This document shows, piece after piece, positions 1-13,970 of a DNA stretch of 64,000 bases. Each line of letters begins with the position of its first letter. Positions within the stretch are counted from its first letter, which is position 1. The notes under the pieces were generated by a model. The model was not told the origin of the DNA. It saw only the letters and a list, made by a program, of their open reading frames with translations, and did no database searches. Source of the stretch: Owenia fusiformis (Eukaryota; Annelida; Polychaeta; Sabellida; Oweniidae); contig CAIIXF020000003.1 of assembly GCA_903813345.2 (NCBI GenBank), positions 32,239,151 to 32,303,150 on the forward strand, given 5' to 3'. The translations under genes were made by a program, and so were the position numbers.

Positions 1-1910
1 GAATAAACAAAGGCACATTTAAGTTTGCGAGGACTATAAACCTAGTTGCTATGGTTATCATTCATCATCAATATTACAAAGTATTTGCAGTTGTAATGCT
101 ACTTCAGCATTTTCTTATCGTGGATATTTGGATTGATTGAAATTCCTTGGAGATATTTCTGCTGTCTCATAGTTCATTGACTAGAGCATGTACTGAGGCC
201 ATAATTTAGAATACCCGTCCTTCACCAATACCACCTGTCAGCTCAACTTTATCAATTTTCATCAGAATTTGATTCAGAAAATGAAACAGGGCAAAGGCCT
301 TCATTTGACCAAAAGACATGATTAGTGATACTTCATGAATCAGGCTTAAAAGTGCTAATTCAGCATATTTCCTAATTTGAAAGCATGATGTACATAATAA
401 CTCACTCCAGCAATAATTCTGATTTTCACATCATTTGCAAGAATGAAACATTGTCTTTCATTAGTAGGAAAATGCAATTTATAGAAAGAATGCATATTTT
501 CTAGGCTAGCCCTCTCTTTAGTGAACACCTACCAACAGTGAACACTCTTCGGGGCTCTATAGGTGTTTATTACATATAGGTTTTACTTTAGTTGTGTATT
601 CAAATTCAACTCGTACATGTAGATACAATGTTGTTAAGTAGCCATATCAGGGGCTTCACTAGAATTTCTCACAACAGGCTAAATAATTAAAAAACAACGT
701 GCAAAATTAATGGAAATCGTAAATTTAACATGGAAAAGTTGAAAAATTTCTAAATACAACAGGCGATTTTGTGACAACAACCGGTGAAAATCGCCTTTGC
801 CTGCTGATAATGAAACCCTTGCATACCTACAGCCATGACTTTTATATTAGGGGTTATCATGGTATTAAAATTATATATATATCCTCTATTATGAGCAAAA
901 AATAAAATTTACTTTTCATCCTTCACCTTGTGTTGAGGTAAGCAATTCTATTGTGCGTCTAAAAGTAGCAAATAATCAAGTTATAAGATCCTTGAAGGAG
1001 CGCATCCACTAAATCAATGTGTTATGAAATAAGTAAAGCTTGGATATATTAACCTACTAGGTTTCCATCATGACTGTAAAGGTCATAAGACCCATCAATA
1101 AGAGTCCATTGATAAAATGTCAAATAATTCAAAATATAGTAAAAAATAAACAGAATTATCAGGGTTTTCTATGACATGGATAACAATATAAATAGAATTC
1201 AAGAAAATCTAAAGACTTCATTCAAATTCTAGAGGGAAATTCTAGAGAGATATCATGTGAAATAAGCAAGAACATGTGACATTGAGATCATTTACTGAGG
1301 CATAGTGTATGAATCACTGAAGGAGACAAGCCAAAGATACAAATTAATGAGTTTTAAATCAGTGTCCTAGAACTAAATTAGTTGATAATTGAAGAGTCTT
1401 ACTGGATGAAAGACACCCTTCATTATGATCACCAAGGTTGAATTTTTCAGATGTGTGTAGGTGTATTAATGTTAGATTAGGAAGATATCCTCTAAAATTA
1501 GCATTTAAAAAAAGGATCAGATGATTCATTTAATCATAGGTGTAAGTATATTGTATTTAGATATATTGGGAAAATACAAAATTAGCATTTTTTAAGGATC
1601 AGGTGACATGATTTTGATTTCATCAGGATAAATCATGACAAGGATTTTATGAGGTATGATACCCTGATTCCAATCATCTGGCCACACAGCCCTCTAACAA
1701 TCATACATGATTTCATAATGTTGATAGATCTTAATGATCTGAAAAGGTTTGTCGAAACAATGTGCAACTAAGTGTAGCCTTTATGGGAATGAGACTGTGA
1801 AATTGATATCATTTATTTAGAGACAGAAAATGAAGGTCAAGATCTTTGGAAGGATAGACCAAAAGAAATATTTCTAAAGAGTATAGACTACTAAGAGAAG
1901 CTTTTGAGAA
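1..1910. other. Non-coding stretch with one MITE
   Basis: No open frame here looks like a gene. The stretch is AT-rich. It holds a hAT-like MITE (648-818, separate entry) and, near 520-550, a short piece of a dispersed repeat with a GTGAACACC motif that recurs near 53500 and 63200. Confidence 0.6.
648..818. mobile_element. hAT-like MITE, older copy
   Basis: About 170 bp, clearly homologous to 14165-14332. Both start with CAGGG-TTCACTAGA-like ends and finish with the imperfect complement (TAATGAAACCC). Both carry an internal hairpin made of CAGGCGATTTT and AAAATCGCC. The flanks of this copy show no clean target duplication, so it is probably the older insertion. Assignment to hAT rests on the 8-9 bp duplication of the other copy. 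Confidence 0.65.
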
Positions 1911-2331
1911 TGGTAGCTGGAATATTCCTGCAAACATGAAATGGAATAAATTTTGAGGAGGGTAGTTGGAGTATTTGTGCATTCATGAAATGGAATAAAT
2001 CTTGAGAAGGGTAGCTGGAATATTCCTTCAAAGATGAAATGGAATAAATTTTAAGAAGGGTGGCTGGAGTATTCCTGCATTCAGGAAATGGAATAAATCT
2101 TGAGGGTAGTTGGAGTATTCCTGCATTCATGAAATGGAATAAATCTTGAGAAGGGTAGTTGCAATATTCCTCCAAAGATGAAATGGAATAAATCTTGAGA
2201 AGGGTAGCTGGAGTATTCCTGCATTCATGAAATGGAATAAATCTTGAGAAGGGTAGTTGGAATATTCCTGCATTCGTGAAATAGAATAAATTTTGAAAAG
2301 GGTGGCTGGATCCTGCAAACAAGAAATGGAT
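1911..2331. repeat. 49-bp minisatellite, about 9 units
   Basis: Units beginning GGGTAGYTGG start near 1911, 1960, 2009, 2058, 2104, 2153, 2202, 2251 and 2300. The period is 49 bp with one 46-bp step. Each unit contains TATTCCTGCATTCATGAAAT or a close variant. Reading frames through it on the minus strand are open only because of the repeat; nothing suggests a protein. Confidence 0.9.
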
Positions 2332-3889
2332 GAAATGTGATTTATACTCAATCAATAAAATAAGAAAAATAGTGGCATTTAATAAATGTAATTCTTAAAG
2401 AATATTTACGATCTGAACTGGTCCTGGGACGTTTCATTTACATTTCAATACAGACTGGTAGTGAGGTAATAGATTGATTAACACTACAGAGCTCAATCAG
2501 AGCATAAAAAAGAATTCATTTACAAGTATAAGCTTTAAGGCAATCCTGAGACACCCTGGAGCAATATAACCTATCACAACTAGAAATAAATGAAAGATTG
2601 AATAATCAGGAATAGATTTTTATTGAACACACTGGTTAAAATCCTGATTATTGGATCAATGACCTCAGTTAAGATCAGTGTGAACTGGCTTAAAATAATG
2701 CAAATTGACTGCAACCATATCATATATCACATTGCATAATGTAATAAGGTCATACTGCCTGTGTGCTGCTAATGAGTTTCCGAAGTAGTCATATTTTGAT
2801 AAATCACCTGATTCAAAGAAAGCATTCTTCAGACTAAGGACCAAGTTATACTCCAATATTGTTCCAAAAAATTATTTATTAAAATTCAGATTGACCCCTA
2901 ATCCCCCAAAAAGTGTAATTAGAAATTTGCTGACTTCTTCAAATTAAAAGGCAATTTTTATCAAAATCAATATTCTCTAACAAGCATATCATAGACTTTT
3001 TCCCTCTGTAAAATGCCAGTTGATTTGTTTGTAAGTGTATATCATATTCCTATATTCTTGAATGCAACCAGACAGATTAGAGAGGTGGAAGTGACACAGA
3101 TCACTATGCAAATCTTGCTCCTATATTGTACATGTATAATACCAGGATAGGCCTTCTATTCTTTCAATATCACAATTGATTGTTCTCATCATGATTACCA
3201 GGCCAGTGTGGCACACATAATACAACTACATGGACTATCTAAATATTTCAAATTATATATCCATCAATGGTGGGGTCTATCTCCTCTGTATAACGTTAAG
3301 TCCCTCGATTTTTCATAATTACGATTTTTGTAGATACTTATATCATTTTTCAATTGTTATTTCCCAAGGGAAAAATTAAATGTATGGTAGAAAACCTTAA
3401 AACAGTACATTAACTGAAGTTTTGAGCCTGTTACTTTTTGTATAATTATACCTAAGGAACAAATACATAATAGAATTGGTAGTAAATGTAACATGTTGAA
3501 GTGTAACACTGAATTTCAGAATGCTTCAAATAATTTTTTTGAAATCTGAGATTTTTATTTTAACACCAAACATCATTCATCTATAACGTACATGATAGAT
3601 GGTGTCTGTACCCTCCCCTTCCTTATAGATCAGAGGAACTGTGACTTTACATCATTGAATATAATAAAAAAGTTATGATGACTTGGAAACTTGATTCTGA
3701 TTCCGTTCATTAATATCTGCAATAGACGAAGTGTAATTTGAATTTGTCTGTCTGGTTTTGAAGCTGTAACCAAATGCATCTGCTAATGGCAACCTGAATC
3801 CAACAAAGTCTATATAATACCAATCAAACCAGGGGAAGATGTCAATGTAACACTTCAAAAATAGTACTACTAATGGGGAAGATCAATAT
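2332..3889. other. No gene seen
   Basis: AT-rich DNA with only short, unremarkable open frames. I see no splice-flanked conserved peptide and no clear repeat. Confidence 0.5.
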
Positions 3890-4235
3890 AATGCCACCAA
3901 CAGGGTGTTACTAACATGAGGTATCAAGTGAAATAACAACAGAGTGCTATTAATAGATTACTATAAAAATGGTATAAACAGTGTCGCACCAACAGGGCAC
4001 TACCAAAAAGGTGGTACCAACAGGGTATCTGTATGACGAGGCTGGTATCAACAAGGTAATACCAACTGGGTACTACCAAGAGGGTGGTAATGACATGGTG
4101 GTACCAACATGGTACAACCAAGAAATTCTGGATAATTCAACTGGGTATGACCAACAGGGTTCTACTTACAGGGTGGCACCAACAGGGTGGCACCAACAGG
4201 GTAACACAGGGCAAACTAATATAGGTTCTACTCAA
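3890..4235. repeat. Degenerate GGGTGGTACCAACA minisatellite
   Basis: Many imperfect copies of a 12-15 bp motif related to GGGTGGTACCAACA, interleaved with GGTATNACCAA variants. Open frames cross it on both strands, but they consist only of the repeat. Confidence 0.8.
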
Positions 4236-5904
4236 AGGGCATCACCATCCATCAGTGCTCTATCATGTACTATATATTATACACTGGTGCAATAACCAGT
4301 TTCTTCTTCTCCTGATAAATCTTTGCAAATAGATAACTGCAATCAGCTGGACATACTAATTCAATATCATATTCTTTATTCTAGTACAATGAGTTCAAGA
4401 GCAGCCACTTGCAGTTCAAGGAGAATCAGTGATCTGTCTACTAACAGACTACTCTGGTTATTAATGGAAACTGGTTCATTCCTAGTACAGGCCTGATTGG
4501 AACAAATAACCTTCGGGTCATATTGACTTTCAGCTGTCTGCCTCAAAACATAATTGATGTTTTATACAACATGGTAGCAGCGGTATATTATGTTGAGACT
4601 ATAATACATACATTTACGTTGGGCTAGAATAGAGTTATATGGTTAATAGACTTTATAAATAACAACTTACTTTAAGGAAATAACATTGAATTCAAACTGT
4701 TTGATTTCCTGATATATGTTTCTTGTTTATGTAAATACTCAGAAAACATACTAAACAACTTTGATTGCTTTTTTATAATACAGTAAAACCGGTCTTCGTT
4801 GTTTGTTAAGGTGAGACTATTTCATGCTACAGTTGACAAGCCACACATTCAGTCACTGGAAGGAGAAGTAAGAGTAAATATTATATCACCAATGACTTGT
4901 TTGCAAAAATATCATTAATGTATTTGTTCATCATTAATTAAATAGGTTGCAATGTCCCTGTTACAGTATATTGTAAAGTTATTTGGGAAGCATTTGTTGC
5001 AAAATATTAAAACAATTCATGTTTATTTACAAATGAGATAGCCGTTCATATTTTTTATTCATAATAGCAGCTATTGGTCCATGTCAATCATTCACACAAA
5101 AGTCAGCCCTCTTTACCATATATGGATCTGAAAGTCACATGATGACACAAAATATGAACAAATTGTTGTTTCATATTGTCCCAGGAATATGCCATGTGAT
5201 TTTCTAAGCTAGTTTTACATATTAACTCAAAGGACAAAAACAGTACTAGCTGTGTAAACAATTCGCGGGTGGCGCAAACCTTAAGGTGGGTGCAGGGTGG
5301 GCGCAGTTTTCAGTTGAAGTGAGTGCTGCACCCAAAAGAAGACCCTGAGGAGATCACAACCATCCATTTTACCGAGACCCCTTTATATACTGAAACACAT
5401 TTGAACAATTGAAGTCAGCTCATTTTAGGGAAGTTTCACCGTATTTAGTCTACTTAAATTGCACTGTCTGACTCAGGCAGTAAAGTACATATGAATATTA
5501 GTCATGAGAGTAGACTGACCCCATAAAATATGAAAAACAAACATCTGATAACCTAGTATCTAGGTTCAAGTGCATGTTCATGAATGTATTAACTTCAATA
5601 CTTCTGTATGATCATCTAATACAGCAGAACCTATCTGAAGTAAACACTCCTGGGAGCTGACGCCTGGGCGGGAATGCAGGAATGAAATGGATTAACTGGT
5701 ATTTCTAAACTTTGTTTATATTTGTCACTTTAGATCAAACGGATGCAAAGGATTGAGAGAGCAGTTGGCGGGCAATGGTTTCGGGATTGAGACTATCTGA
5801 AGAGAGATAAAGAATTAGGACAATAAAGCCCCCATTCCTGAATGTTTCGAATACAAAATATGACGAGGAATGCTTCAAATATGTGATCACAATTTAAGGT
5901 GTTC
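4236..5904. other. No gene seen
   Basis: No supported gene. Near 4783 there is a CAGTAAAACCGGTCT motif resembling the end of the CAGTAAAACC MITE family found at 14108-14393, but I could not pair it with an opposite end. Confidence 0.5.
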
Positions 5905-6400
5905 AGATGCACACATTTTACTGTACATGAAGTGTGTTGTGAAATAGAGGTGTTATGTCATGCTGTTCAAATACACATGCTTTACTATTCATTTACATTA
6001 GGCATGTTTGTTATAGATGTGATGTTTGTTAGAGATGTGATATATCATGCTATTAAAATACATATAATTTACTACATGTTTGTTTTGTTATAGAGGTGTT
6101 ATGTCATGCTGTTCAAATAACATGTTTTACTGTATATTTTGGAATGTGTGCTTTGTTATAGAGGTGTTATGTCATGCTGTTAAAATAACATGTTTTACTG
6201 TACATGAAGGCATGTTTGTTTTGTCATAGATGTGTTATGTCATGCTATTCAAATAACATGTTTTACTATATATTTAGGCATGTACTGTACATGAAGGCAT
6301 GTTTGTTTTGTTTTAAGAGGTGTTATGTCATGCTGTTCAAATAACATGTTTTACTGTACATGAAGGCATGTTTGTTATGTCATGCTGTTCATAATATCTC
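5905..6400. repeat. Tandem repeat, period about 68 bp
   Basis: Repeated blocks of GTTATGTCATGCTGTT followed by AAATAACATGTTTTACTGTA and a GGCATGTTTGTTTTGT segment. Spacing is about 68 bp between copies near 6098, 6166 and 6234. The edges are degenerate. Confidence 0.85.
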
Positions 6401-7494
6401 AGAGGTTATCTGTAAATGGTTCAACTTAATTAATTAAAGAAACAAGTATGTTCAGTTTCAAGTTTTTCTTTGATAAAACAAAATTGGTATCTTCCAATCA
6501 TCGGCTTCACTTCCTTATTTACTTAACTATAAAACTGAACTTTAGAGTGTAAGATCAACCAATGAGAGAAAATGTGAGGGGTCATCTCAAATGTAAACTA
6601 ATTCTGTCTACATACCATATATTCATTCCATTTGGAGTGAACACCCACCTACCCTTGTCAACAAAACTTTATAGCATTGGCAATGTTTTAGTTTCAAAAA
6701 GTATGCTACTCGAAAAATGATATTCATTATTATTATTCAATAAAACAGTTGCTTTGACCTATTTATCCCGGGATTATTAATTTCCAGTGATATTTCTGAC
6801 GTTAAAGAGACCTGTATGGTATTTCTCGTTTTATCAGTCCCATATGCCGCATAATCACTGCCTGTATGATAAAGGAATCTGAATTTTTTGAATTTCCGAT
6901 TGTAATCATGGGATAAACCCAATATAAGATCATTTGATCACCTCATAGGTTTCAAATATTTTAATACTTATTCGCTTCCGTTACTCATGTTGATTTCGTA
7001 TCAACTTGTTGATAAAAAAAATGATGTCACGCAAAATGATCTAATATTCTGCATATATTATACTATATACCAGTTAGTGCAAAACAACCTACATATCAAA
7101 TTAATTTTGTGCAAAAAATAAGAGCTGGCACCTAAATATAGTAAAAGTCAAAACAATCTCTTACATTCCTGGAACTGTGAACTACTTCAATTTGCTTCTA
7201 AATATATGAATTAAAGTACAATGCCCGCAAGCAAATTGTTTATATTTAGAATTTGATGTAATTTTAGTAGCACTCATTTAGAAAAACATTTATGACAAAA
7301 TGTTTTTACTATGTTAATATAACATTGTTTCATCACTATGAATAGCTTTCAGTAATGGCTGCTACTGTAAACAACTTATATAGGACTCTAGTCCACAACA
7401 GTTCTATACTTTACACTCCTATACTTCACAGTCCCATACTTTACAGTACTTAGCGCTACAATGATGAACGATACAGTCCTGTACAATCTTTATT
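6401..7494. other. No gene seen
   Basis: AT-rich sequence without a supported coding region, RNA gene or clear repeat. Confidence 0.5.
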
Positions 7495-7785
7495 TTGAAT
7501 ATGACAGTATATTTTGAATATGACAGGTAGATTTTGAATATGACCATTAGATTTTGAATATGACCATTAGATTTTGAATATGACAGGTAGAATTTGAATA
7601 TGACCATGAGATTTTGAAGATGAACAGTAGATTTTATATATGACCAGTATATTTTGAACGACTGGTAGATTTTGAATATAAACAGTATATTTTAAATGAC
7701 TGGTAGATTTTGAATATGATAGGTAGATTCTAAATATTGCCAGTATATTTTGAATACAACCAATAGATTTTGAATATCACTTCAA
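7495..7785. repeat. 20-bp minisatellite
   Basis: About a dozen imperfect copies of AGATTTTGAATATGACCATT and variants. Isolated copies continue near 8040. It is not coding. Confidence 0.85.
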
Positions 7786-9912
7786 AATATTTTGACATTG
7801 AGAAGGTAATTGAAGGTGAAATCTCAAATCTAAAGTCAGATTTGAACTTCTGATAACTTGAAGATGAATTGAAGCAAGTTGAAAAATACTTTATATTTAA
7901 AGTCAGATTTGAACTTCTGAAAACTTGTAGATGATTTTGAAAAAATTGAAGTCAGTCTAAACAGTATTTGTTGAGTTACTTGCCAAACACCAACTGCCAA
8001 TCGCTATCAAAAAAATGGAGACCATAGTAATATGTCATCAGTAGATTTTGAATATGAACTGTAGAATTCAAAAAACTCTTGGAACATCATCGAACATTTT
8101 AGATGTAATTTCAAATATAAAGTATGATTTTGACTAAGTAACTTTTATGAGTAGTAAGTTCATCACAAAAATTTGTTTTATCTAATATATAATGCTACCA
8201 AGCAATTGACCGGAGTTAAACTGGTCTTGAATGTGTGCTACAAGATTTACAAGAGCTGTCAGATAAGCATATCAAAGGAGAATTGTTAATAGAACATGGT
8301 TTGTTGACATGACCTTTCAGTACAAAATAAATTTATTGTTAGAGGAAGTCCTGTTTTCTCAGAAGGTCATAATCAATATATCTCCCAATTTTCTCCTTTA
8401 AGAGATGCATTAAGCTCCCTTTGACCCATTCCTCCTATATAGCAGACTACCCCCATTTTCTCCTTCAGGAGATATAAAACTCCATTTGTCCCCTTCCTCC
8501 TTTATAGGAGACTACCCCCACCCCCATTTTTTTCCTTGAGAAGATACACAAAGCTCCCTTTGACTCTTTGATCCTAGACTCTTTATGTATAAATCAGGTG
8601 TTATAGACTGCTTTATAATGTAATATAAACAAGTTTCCACTAAATAATCAGACATGAATTTGTTAACCCAGATCAGTACATTTATAAGCTTGTTAACCTA
8701 CTTATTATCGGTATTTATATACAGCTCTTGAAATGTGAAACTGGATATATAATTTGTCCTCTAGTGCAATGGATGAGAATAAAAATAACAACATAATAAC
8801 CGTTCCCCATGAAGGTCACCTAATTCTCAATCATCACGAATTTCAGACACACGACTCTGCTTGTTAGAAACCTCATAAAACTTGATAGAATTGCGTCATT
8901 TAAACGAAAAGAGAATCTGTATGAATTTCAACATACCCCCTGGCCTACCTGTAATAATTCTTTGATGAGATCATGCACAAGTATGTTCCCCATGTTGATC
9001 TAACCTTCATTAATAACATATAAATCGTTACATCCCTATCCATAAATCCTATTCATTTTTCCTTCATTTTGAGTCGAGCAAATAAAAATAACTCATCGAT
9101 TTTCAAATGTCACATCCATAGTTGATTTGCGTGAACGACTTGTCTCATAAACAAAAACTCCTAGATTTGTTTTTCTGGTATGCACATTATATTATCAGGT
9201 AGTTCCGTTAATAGCACTCGCTAATATAGATCCTCTGATTGCATAAAACAAGTTTAACTCGAAATCACCAGCTTTATATATGAGTATCATCTAATGATAA
9301 TTTGGCAGCGCTTTGAAAAATCCTGCTTTAAATATATGCAATCAATTTATCATGTTGAACTAGTATAGCCGCTATGCAATCAGAAATACTTGCATATAAC
9401 CTTTCAAGTCAGCCTGACATTTTTAGCCCTTGACTTATATTGTCACAGTAAACTGGGTTAATTTCATCTTCATTATCGATTGCAATATACAGAGATGATA
9501 CATGCTTTTAACCTCTATTTCAACCAATAGAGGTCGTCCTTGCTAAGGCCAATAAATATTCAGTTATGTTTTTAAATTTCACAAAGATGTCAGTGACGAA
9601 AAAAAAGTTTACAAAAATTATAAAGTTTTTTATGAATAAAAATAAGGTCAAAGAACTAGGTCATAGATATATTAACACTAAACATCATTAATATAAATTA
9701 TACTAGGATCAACTGATCATAAAATCAAAATAGAGTTATTTTGAGTTGAGTGTATGATATTTTGTCAACACTGTTAAAAAACTCAATATCTCAAAATCAA
9801 GACAAAAGTAGGCAACAATCAGGTTGATCAATTCCACTTCATGTTTGGATTGAAAAAATGTTATCCCATTGAATTTTTTTAATTTTCTAATTCCTCAAAT
9901 CTATCACTAATT
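7786..9912. other. No gene seen; one short tandem block
   Basis: No gene is supported. At about 8384-8575 a segment of about 66 bp containing CCCATTTTCTCCTT and GGAGACTACCCCC occurs three times in tandem. The rest looks unique. Confidence 0.5.
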
Positions 9913-10268
9913 ACCCTGCGTGCAGAGTCTAGTTAAACTACACTCTGCCTAGTAGAGACCATATTACAGTTTAGTAGCCCCACCCCCACGACGGGTACCG
10001 TTGACAGTTTGGGTAATAAATCACTTTTGACCTACGCGCTGACCTTTCTTCCACAAATCAGCGAGCTTGAAAAAACATAGGCCAAATGTGTTCTAATCAA
10101 ATATGCGCATGTCATTGGTCAATTCCGGGCTCAACGATTAGAAGGAATGACCATATATAGAACGTCGGTTAAATTTGGCCGACGAAAACTGATTGGCGCG
10201 GTGAGTTCATAGGTTTATTTTAGTTTGAAAGAGTGAAAACGAAGCTCTCTTTTAAGAAGTGAAGTTAA
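9913..10268 (+). mobile_element. Dispersed repeat A, copy 1 (promoter-like)
   Basis: Diverged homologue of 28741-29045, in the same orientation. Shared blocks are TACCCTGCGTGC, ATTACAGTTTAGTA/CA, GGGTAATAAATCA, a CAATCAGC/AAATCAGC box, AATGACCATATATAGAA versus AATGACCATTTATAAAAA, and a near-identical end (AAGCTCTCTTTTAAGAAG). A TATA-like and a CCAAT-like block surviving in two diverged copies suggests a polymerase II promoter, such as a solo LTR. No terminal inverted repeat or coding sequence was seen, so the class is undetermined. Confidence 0.6.
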
Positions 10269-10312
10269 ACGAATGCAAAGGGTAATCACTCATAGGGTTC
10301 CTTGTGTGAAAA

Positions 10313-10903
10313 ATGGCGAGTATTGGGATGACCTTTGTATAACTATTTACATCATTCAAAATTCAGTAATATTTGAAATCTACTTAAGTTGTAAAAATAC
10401 ATCTAGAAATATGGTTTCGAAAATTGTTTAAATCAACGGTGAAAATTTAATTTTTTTTGAAAATGTGACTTTAAGTTTGGGAATATTCCTCATAGACCCC
10501 ATGTTATAAAGCAAATGTATTTTTAAAATGTAGCGTAGAAGACGCATTTAGCTATAGTCACTCATAAGTCGGCAACGGCTGGACATATTTGTTGATTTGT
10601 ATTTTATCTTATGTATTTTAATTGTATTATATGTGTGTGACTTTAATAAACTATTTTAAACTAAACTAAAAACTATAAAATCACAAAAAGTGAAATATCT
10701 TTTCTTGTATTGGACAGATAATATTTTCTTTTACTGGACATATTTTAATTTGCATAACTACATGTATATGATACATAAGGGTGATATGAAAATTGAACCA
10801 CAAATGTAATTTAAGTTAAAGGGAACTTTCTATTATACCCGAAATGCTATCTGACCCAAATGAGCCACCTGGTGATGAAACTGGTAACTACCTACTCACA
10901 TCT
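10313..10903 (+). mobile_element. MITE family B, copy 1, with insertion
   Basis: Homologous to 46796-47204 and, inverted, to 32899-34191. Shared interior motifs include TATTGGACAGATAA, GACATATTTTAATTTGCATA and GAGCCACCTGGTGATGAAAC. It ends with a CTACTCACATCT terminus matching the family end; the left end is degenerate. A 163-bp segment (10511-10673) interrupts it and is listed separately. Confidence 0.75.
10511..10673. mobile_element. 163-bp insertion with TATAAA duplication
   Basis: This segment is absent from the two other family B copies. It is flanked by TATAAA at 10505-10510 and 10674-10679, as expected for a target-site duplication. Its 3' part is A-rich (AACTAAACTAAAAAC), like the tail of a truncated LINE or SINE. 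I do not recognise the family. Confidence 0.55.
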
Positions 10904-13900
10904 GAGTTATTGGAACTTTAAAAATATTTTGGCCCACTGTGTATATTCCACAAAATTGTTTTCAATGTAAATGATATTATGAACTATCATCAAATAAATC
11001 ATAAATCCCAAACAACGTTTCTATTTGTCCAATTGCATAATGCAACATGATGACGCAAATTGTGATGCAAATCCGAAAGTATCAGAGAAAAATTGCTTTT
11101 GTAATTAATAGTTTTCTGTTCTTTATAGAAAATACATCATTAATATTCACTTAAAGCATTGTTAAGAATAAACAGATTTTTATCTGACCTTTAAACATTC
11201 ATAAGCAATTGTATGCTTTGATAATTGCTTAATAGATTAACCATTAGAGATATGGGCAGTACTTATGAAAGATTAAACCTAATGTTGAGGTTGTTCTATT
11301 GATTTCTGCGTCCAGCTGCAAGTTGAGCACTTAGATTAGAAAATTGTTTCTGGTGGCAATGGTATGCAAATTAGACTATGAACTAGTCTGATAATGGCAT
11401 GCAAATTAGACTATGCGTTAATCTGACAATGAGTTCCTCTGATTTTTTATTTAGGAGCCCACAATACATAGGTTTCAACAAAACAATTTGCAAATATATG
11501 AATATATTTTAAGGTTTGCGATGCCATCTATTTTTATAATGCATAATTTTATAGTCAATCTATACAAGCAGAGTTTGTATAAGAACCGAGTTGATTTTCC
11601 ATCACCATTTCCAAATATTCCAGTCTCCAGCTAGAGTTTTGGGAAGTCAGGGGGTCACTTGCCAGACATAATCTTTCTGAAAGATGACTTTATTCAGCAT
11701 GGAGATAATGCAATCTAATTTTGAAAATTTTAAATTTTGGGAATGAACACACTGCTGAAAATAAACATCTTGAACAGTGACATTCTAGATGTTCACCAAT
11801 CACCCAGATGAAAATCACTAGCACCGAGTTGAGAATCAGTTGCACCCACTTGAGAGTAAGAACCCCCCCCTCCCCCATAACAATCTGATACATTGTGGCT
11901 AATTCTAAACATTTAATAGTCAGAATTGTTTAAAAAATTTAAATCACATTAAGTTAACAAAAAATCCCAAGGAAGAGTTCACTGCAGTGTATCAACAGAT
12001 TTTAACCACTGCAGTTGTAAAATGCAAGTTATTGGCTAGCATGTCAATAAAATGTCTGTACCAGCTGCAACATCTGTATATAAAGGCTTGTAAGTTCATA
12101 TGAACTCGCTTACAAAATATACCCATATGTATGATTCTTCACACCCTATCTAATTTAATACAAAAGGGATGAGGGAGTTAATGTGTGGAACACCCTCAAT
12201 GTTTTCAGTTAAAAAACATGTTTCTATATTCAGCTCTGCATTCCCGAACACACAAGAAATACCAAAGTAAGAGACTCAGTTGGTTTACAAATGTTTGATA
12301 GGTATGAATGTGTACTCTAACCTCATGGTCTCCATAGTATCAAAACAACTGCACCCAGCCAAAATCAAAGGATTATTGAACACTTTTAGGCATCTTTCAT
12401 CAGTAAAAATTAGAAAAAAGAATGTTCCACTCAAATCCTCATGAGAACACAGAAGCAAACATAAAGGATCAAACTACTAAGATTGGCCTGGTAACCGTGG
12501 TAACTGTAGACTGAGAAACAAAGGCTTGGAATCAAAACCAGATCAGGGCATGGAATGCCATTTATCAGAGATTGCAGTAAACAGTTTGTTTAACTGATAA
12601 GTCCTGGTCTGCTACTTTCACACCAAATCTTTCATCACTCTTGAACAAGTGAATTACTTCAGGGACCTGTCATTCTCTACATATTTTATATCTTAAGTAG
12701 ATAGTACCAGATGTTTTTGTATTTTGCAAATTCCGTTTGCTCCCAATTGATATTACCCCACTGCTCTGGGCTTAGTAGTTAGAGATGTCATGGATACATG
12801 ATTGTTTCAAATTGTTTGTTTCAAACCATTACTAAAGTTCCCAAAACATAACATTTTGTGTTCTGTGAAACTCCACAGAGGCCAACGTGAATTAAAATGG
12901 ATGTTTTTAAGTTTTCATTTCAAAGTCAAATATTCAATGCTGAACCATTTTTGTTCCGTGAAAACTAATTAATTTTCTCCATAACGGCTTAAATATAAAT
13001 TAAAATACAAAGACTAGTCATTTTTTGGAAGCTTGAAATATTTTTAGAGATTAACAGGTCCCTGCTAGCAGGTTGAGGAACAGGTGTCTACGTCCCTAAT
13101 GTAATGGCTGCTAGTAGAGAAATATGATCCCTCCCCAGATAACCCTTAGAAACATCAAATGATCAGAGTCTTTAGAAAATATGCAACATACAACAACCCA
13201 ACATGTGAAACACTAAACTAAGAAAGAGAAGCATGGCTTAGTCAAAACAAACATATGATATATATATATATATGAACTTGCAATAGAATAATTTATAAAT
13301 GCAAATAGTTGTTTTTCTGGTTTGTTTTATCATATTAGAATCGTAACAAAGACCTCGATTCTATGATTGATGGCAAATATATACACATGTACCTCAAATT
13401 TTATTCTGGCCATTGCCAAAGACCTCAATCGCTACGCATTCTATAGAATCTTGGTCTTTATTCCTTAAAAAATGTGCAATTTGAGTAGAATGAACTGATA
13501 ATTCCATTCCAAAGGTCACCCAAACACACACACACACAATATAAACATTTCTATTTGATATGTAACAACAGGATTTCCAAAAAGCTGCTAAACATCTGAA
13601 CTCAACAGATACTCTTGATGTTTTCAATCTTATATTCTATCAAGTGTTCCACCAATGTGCCTGCTTTATAAAGCTGTAGTTAGTCACTATCAGCTACTCA
13701 GTTGAAAACATAACTTAGGAATATCAAAATGTTCCCAATCTAGGGGTATCCCTAAAAATCAAACTGGGTTTGTCACATTCTGGAATTTTTAATGAAGAAA
13801 TAATTATAAAAGTGTTTACATGTCTCCAGTAAAACATATTTCATGATCAAGGTGACCCCAAACAGATTTACAGTTTTCATGCGAAATGTTAAAAAATTCT

Positions 13901-13970
13901 AATGTGACCACACCTATATGATAACCACAGACCACACCTTTATGATATTATTGTCTACATGATAGGTATG
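10904..13970. other. No gene seen
   Basis: No supported coding exon. Small features only: a C tract near 11865, a short (TA)n tract near 13257-13273 and a short (AC)n tract near 13525. Confidence 0.5.

Noticed and set aside
1911-2355. Phe/Tyr-rich 154-codon minus-strand frame
   Set aside because: Encoded by the 49-bp minisatellite; repetitive and without domain features.
3981-4295. Gly/Thr/Gln-rich 104-codon open frame
   Set aside because: It is produced by a minisatellite and is accompanied by an open frame on the other strand; no signal peptide or splice context.
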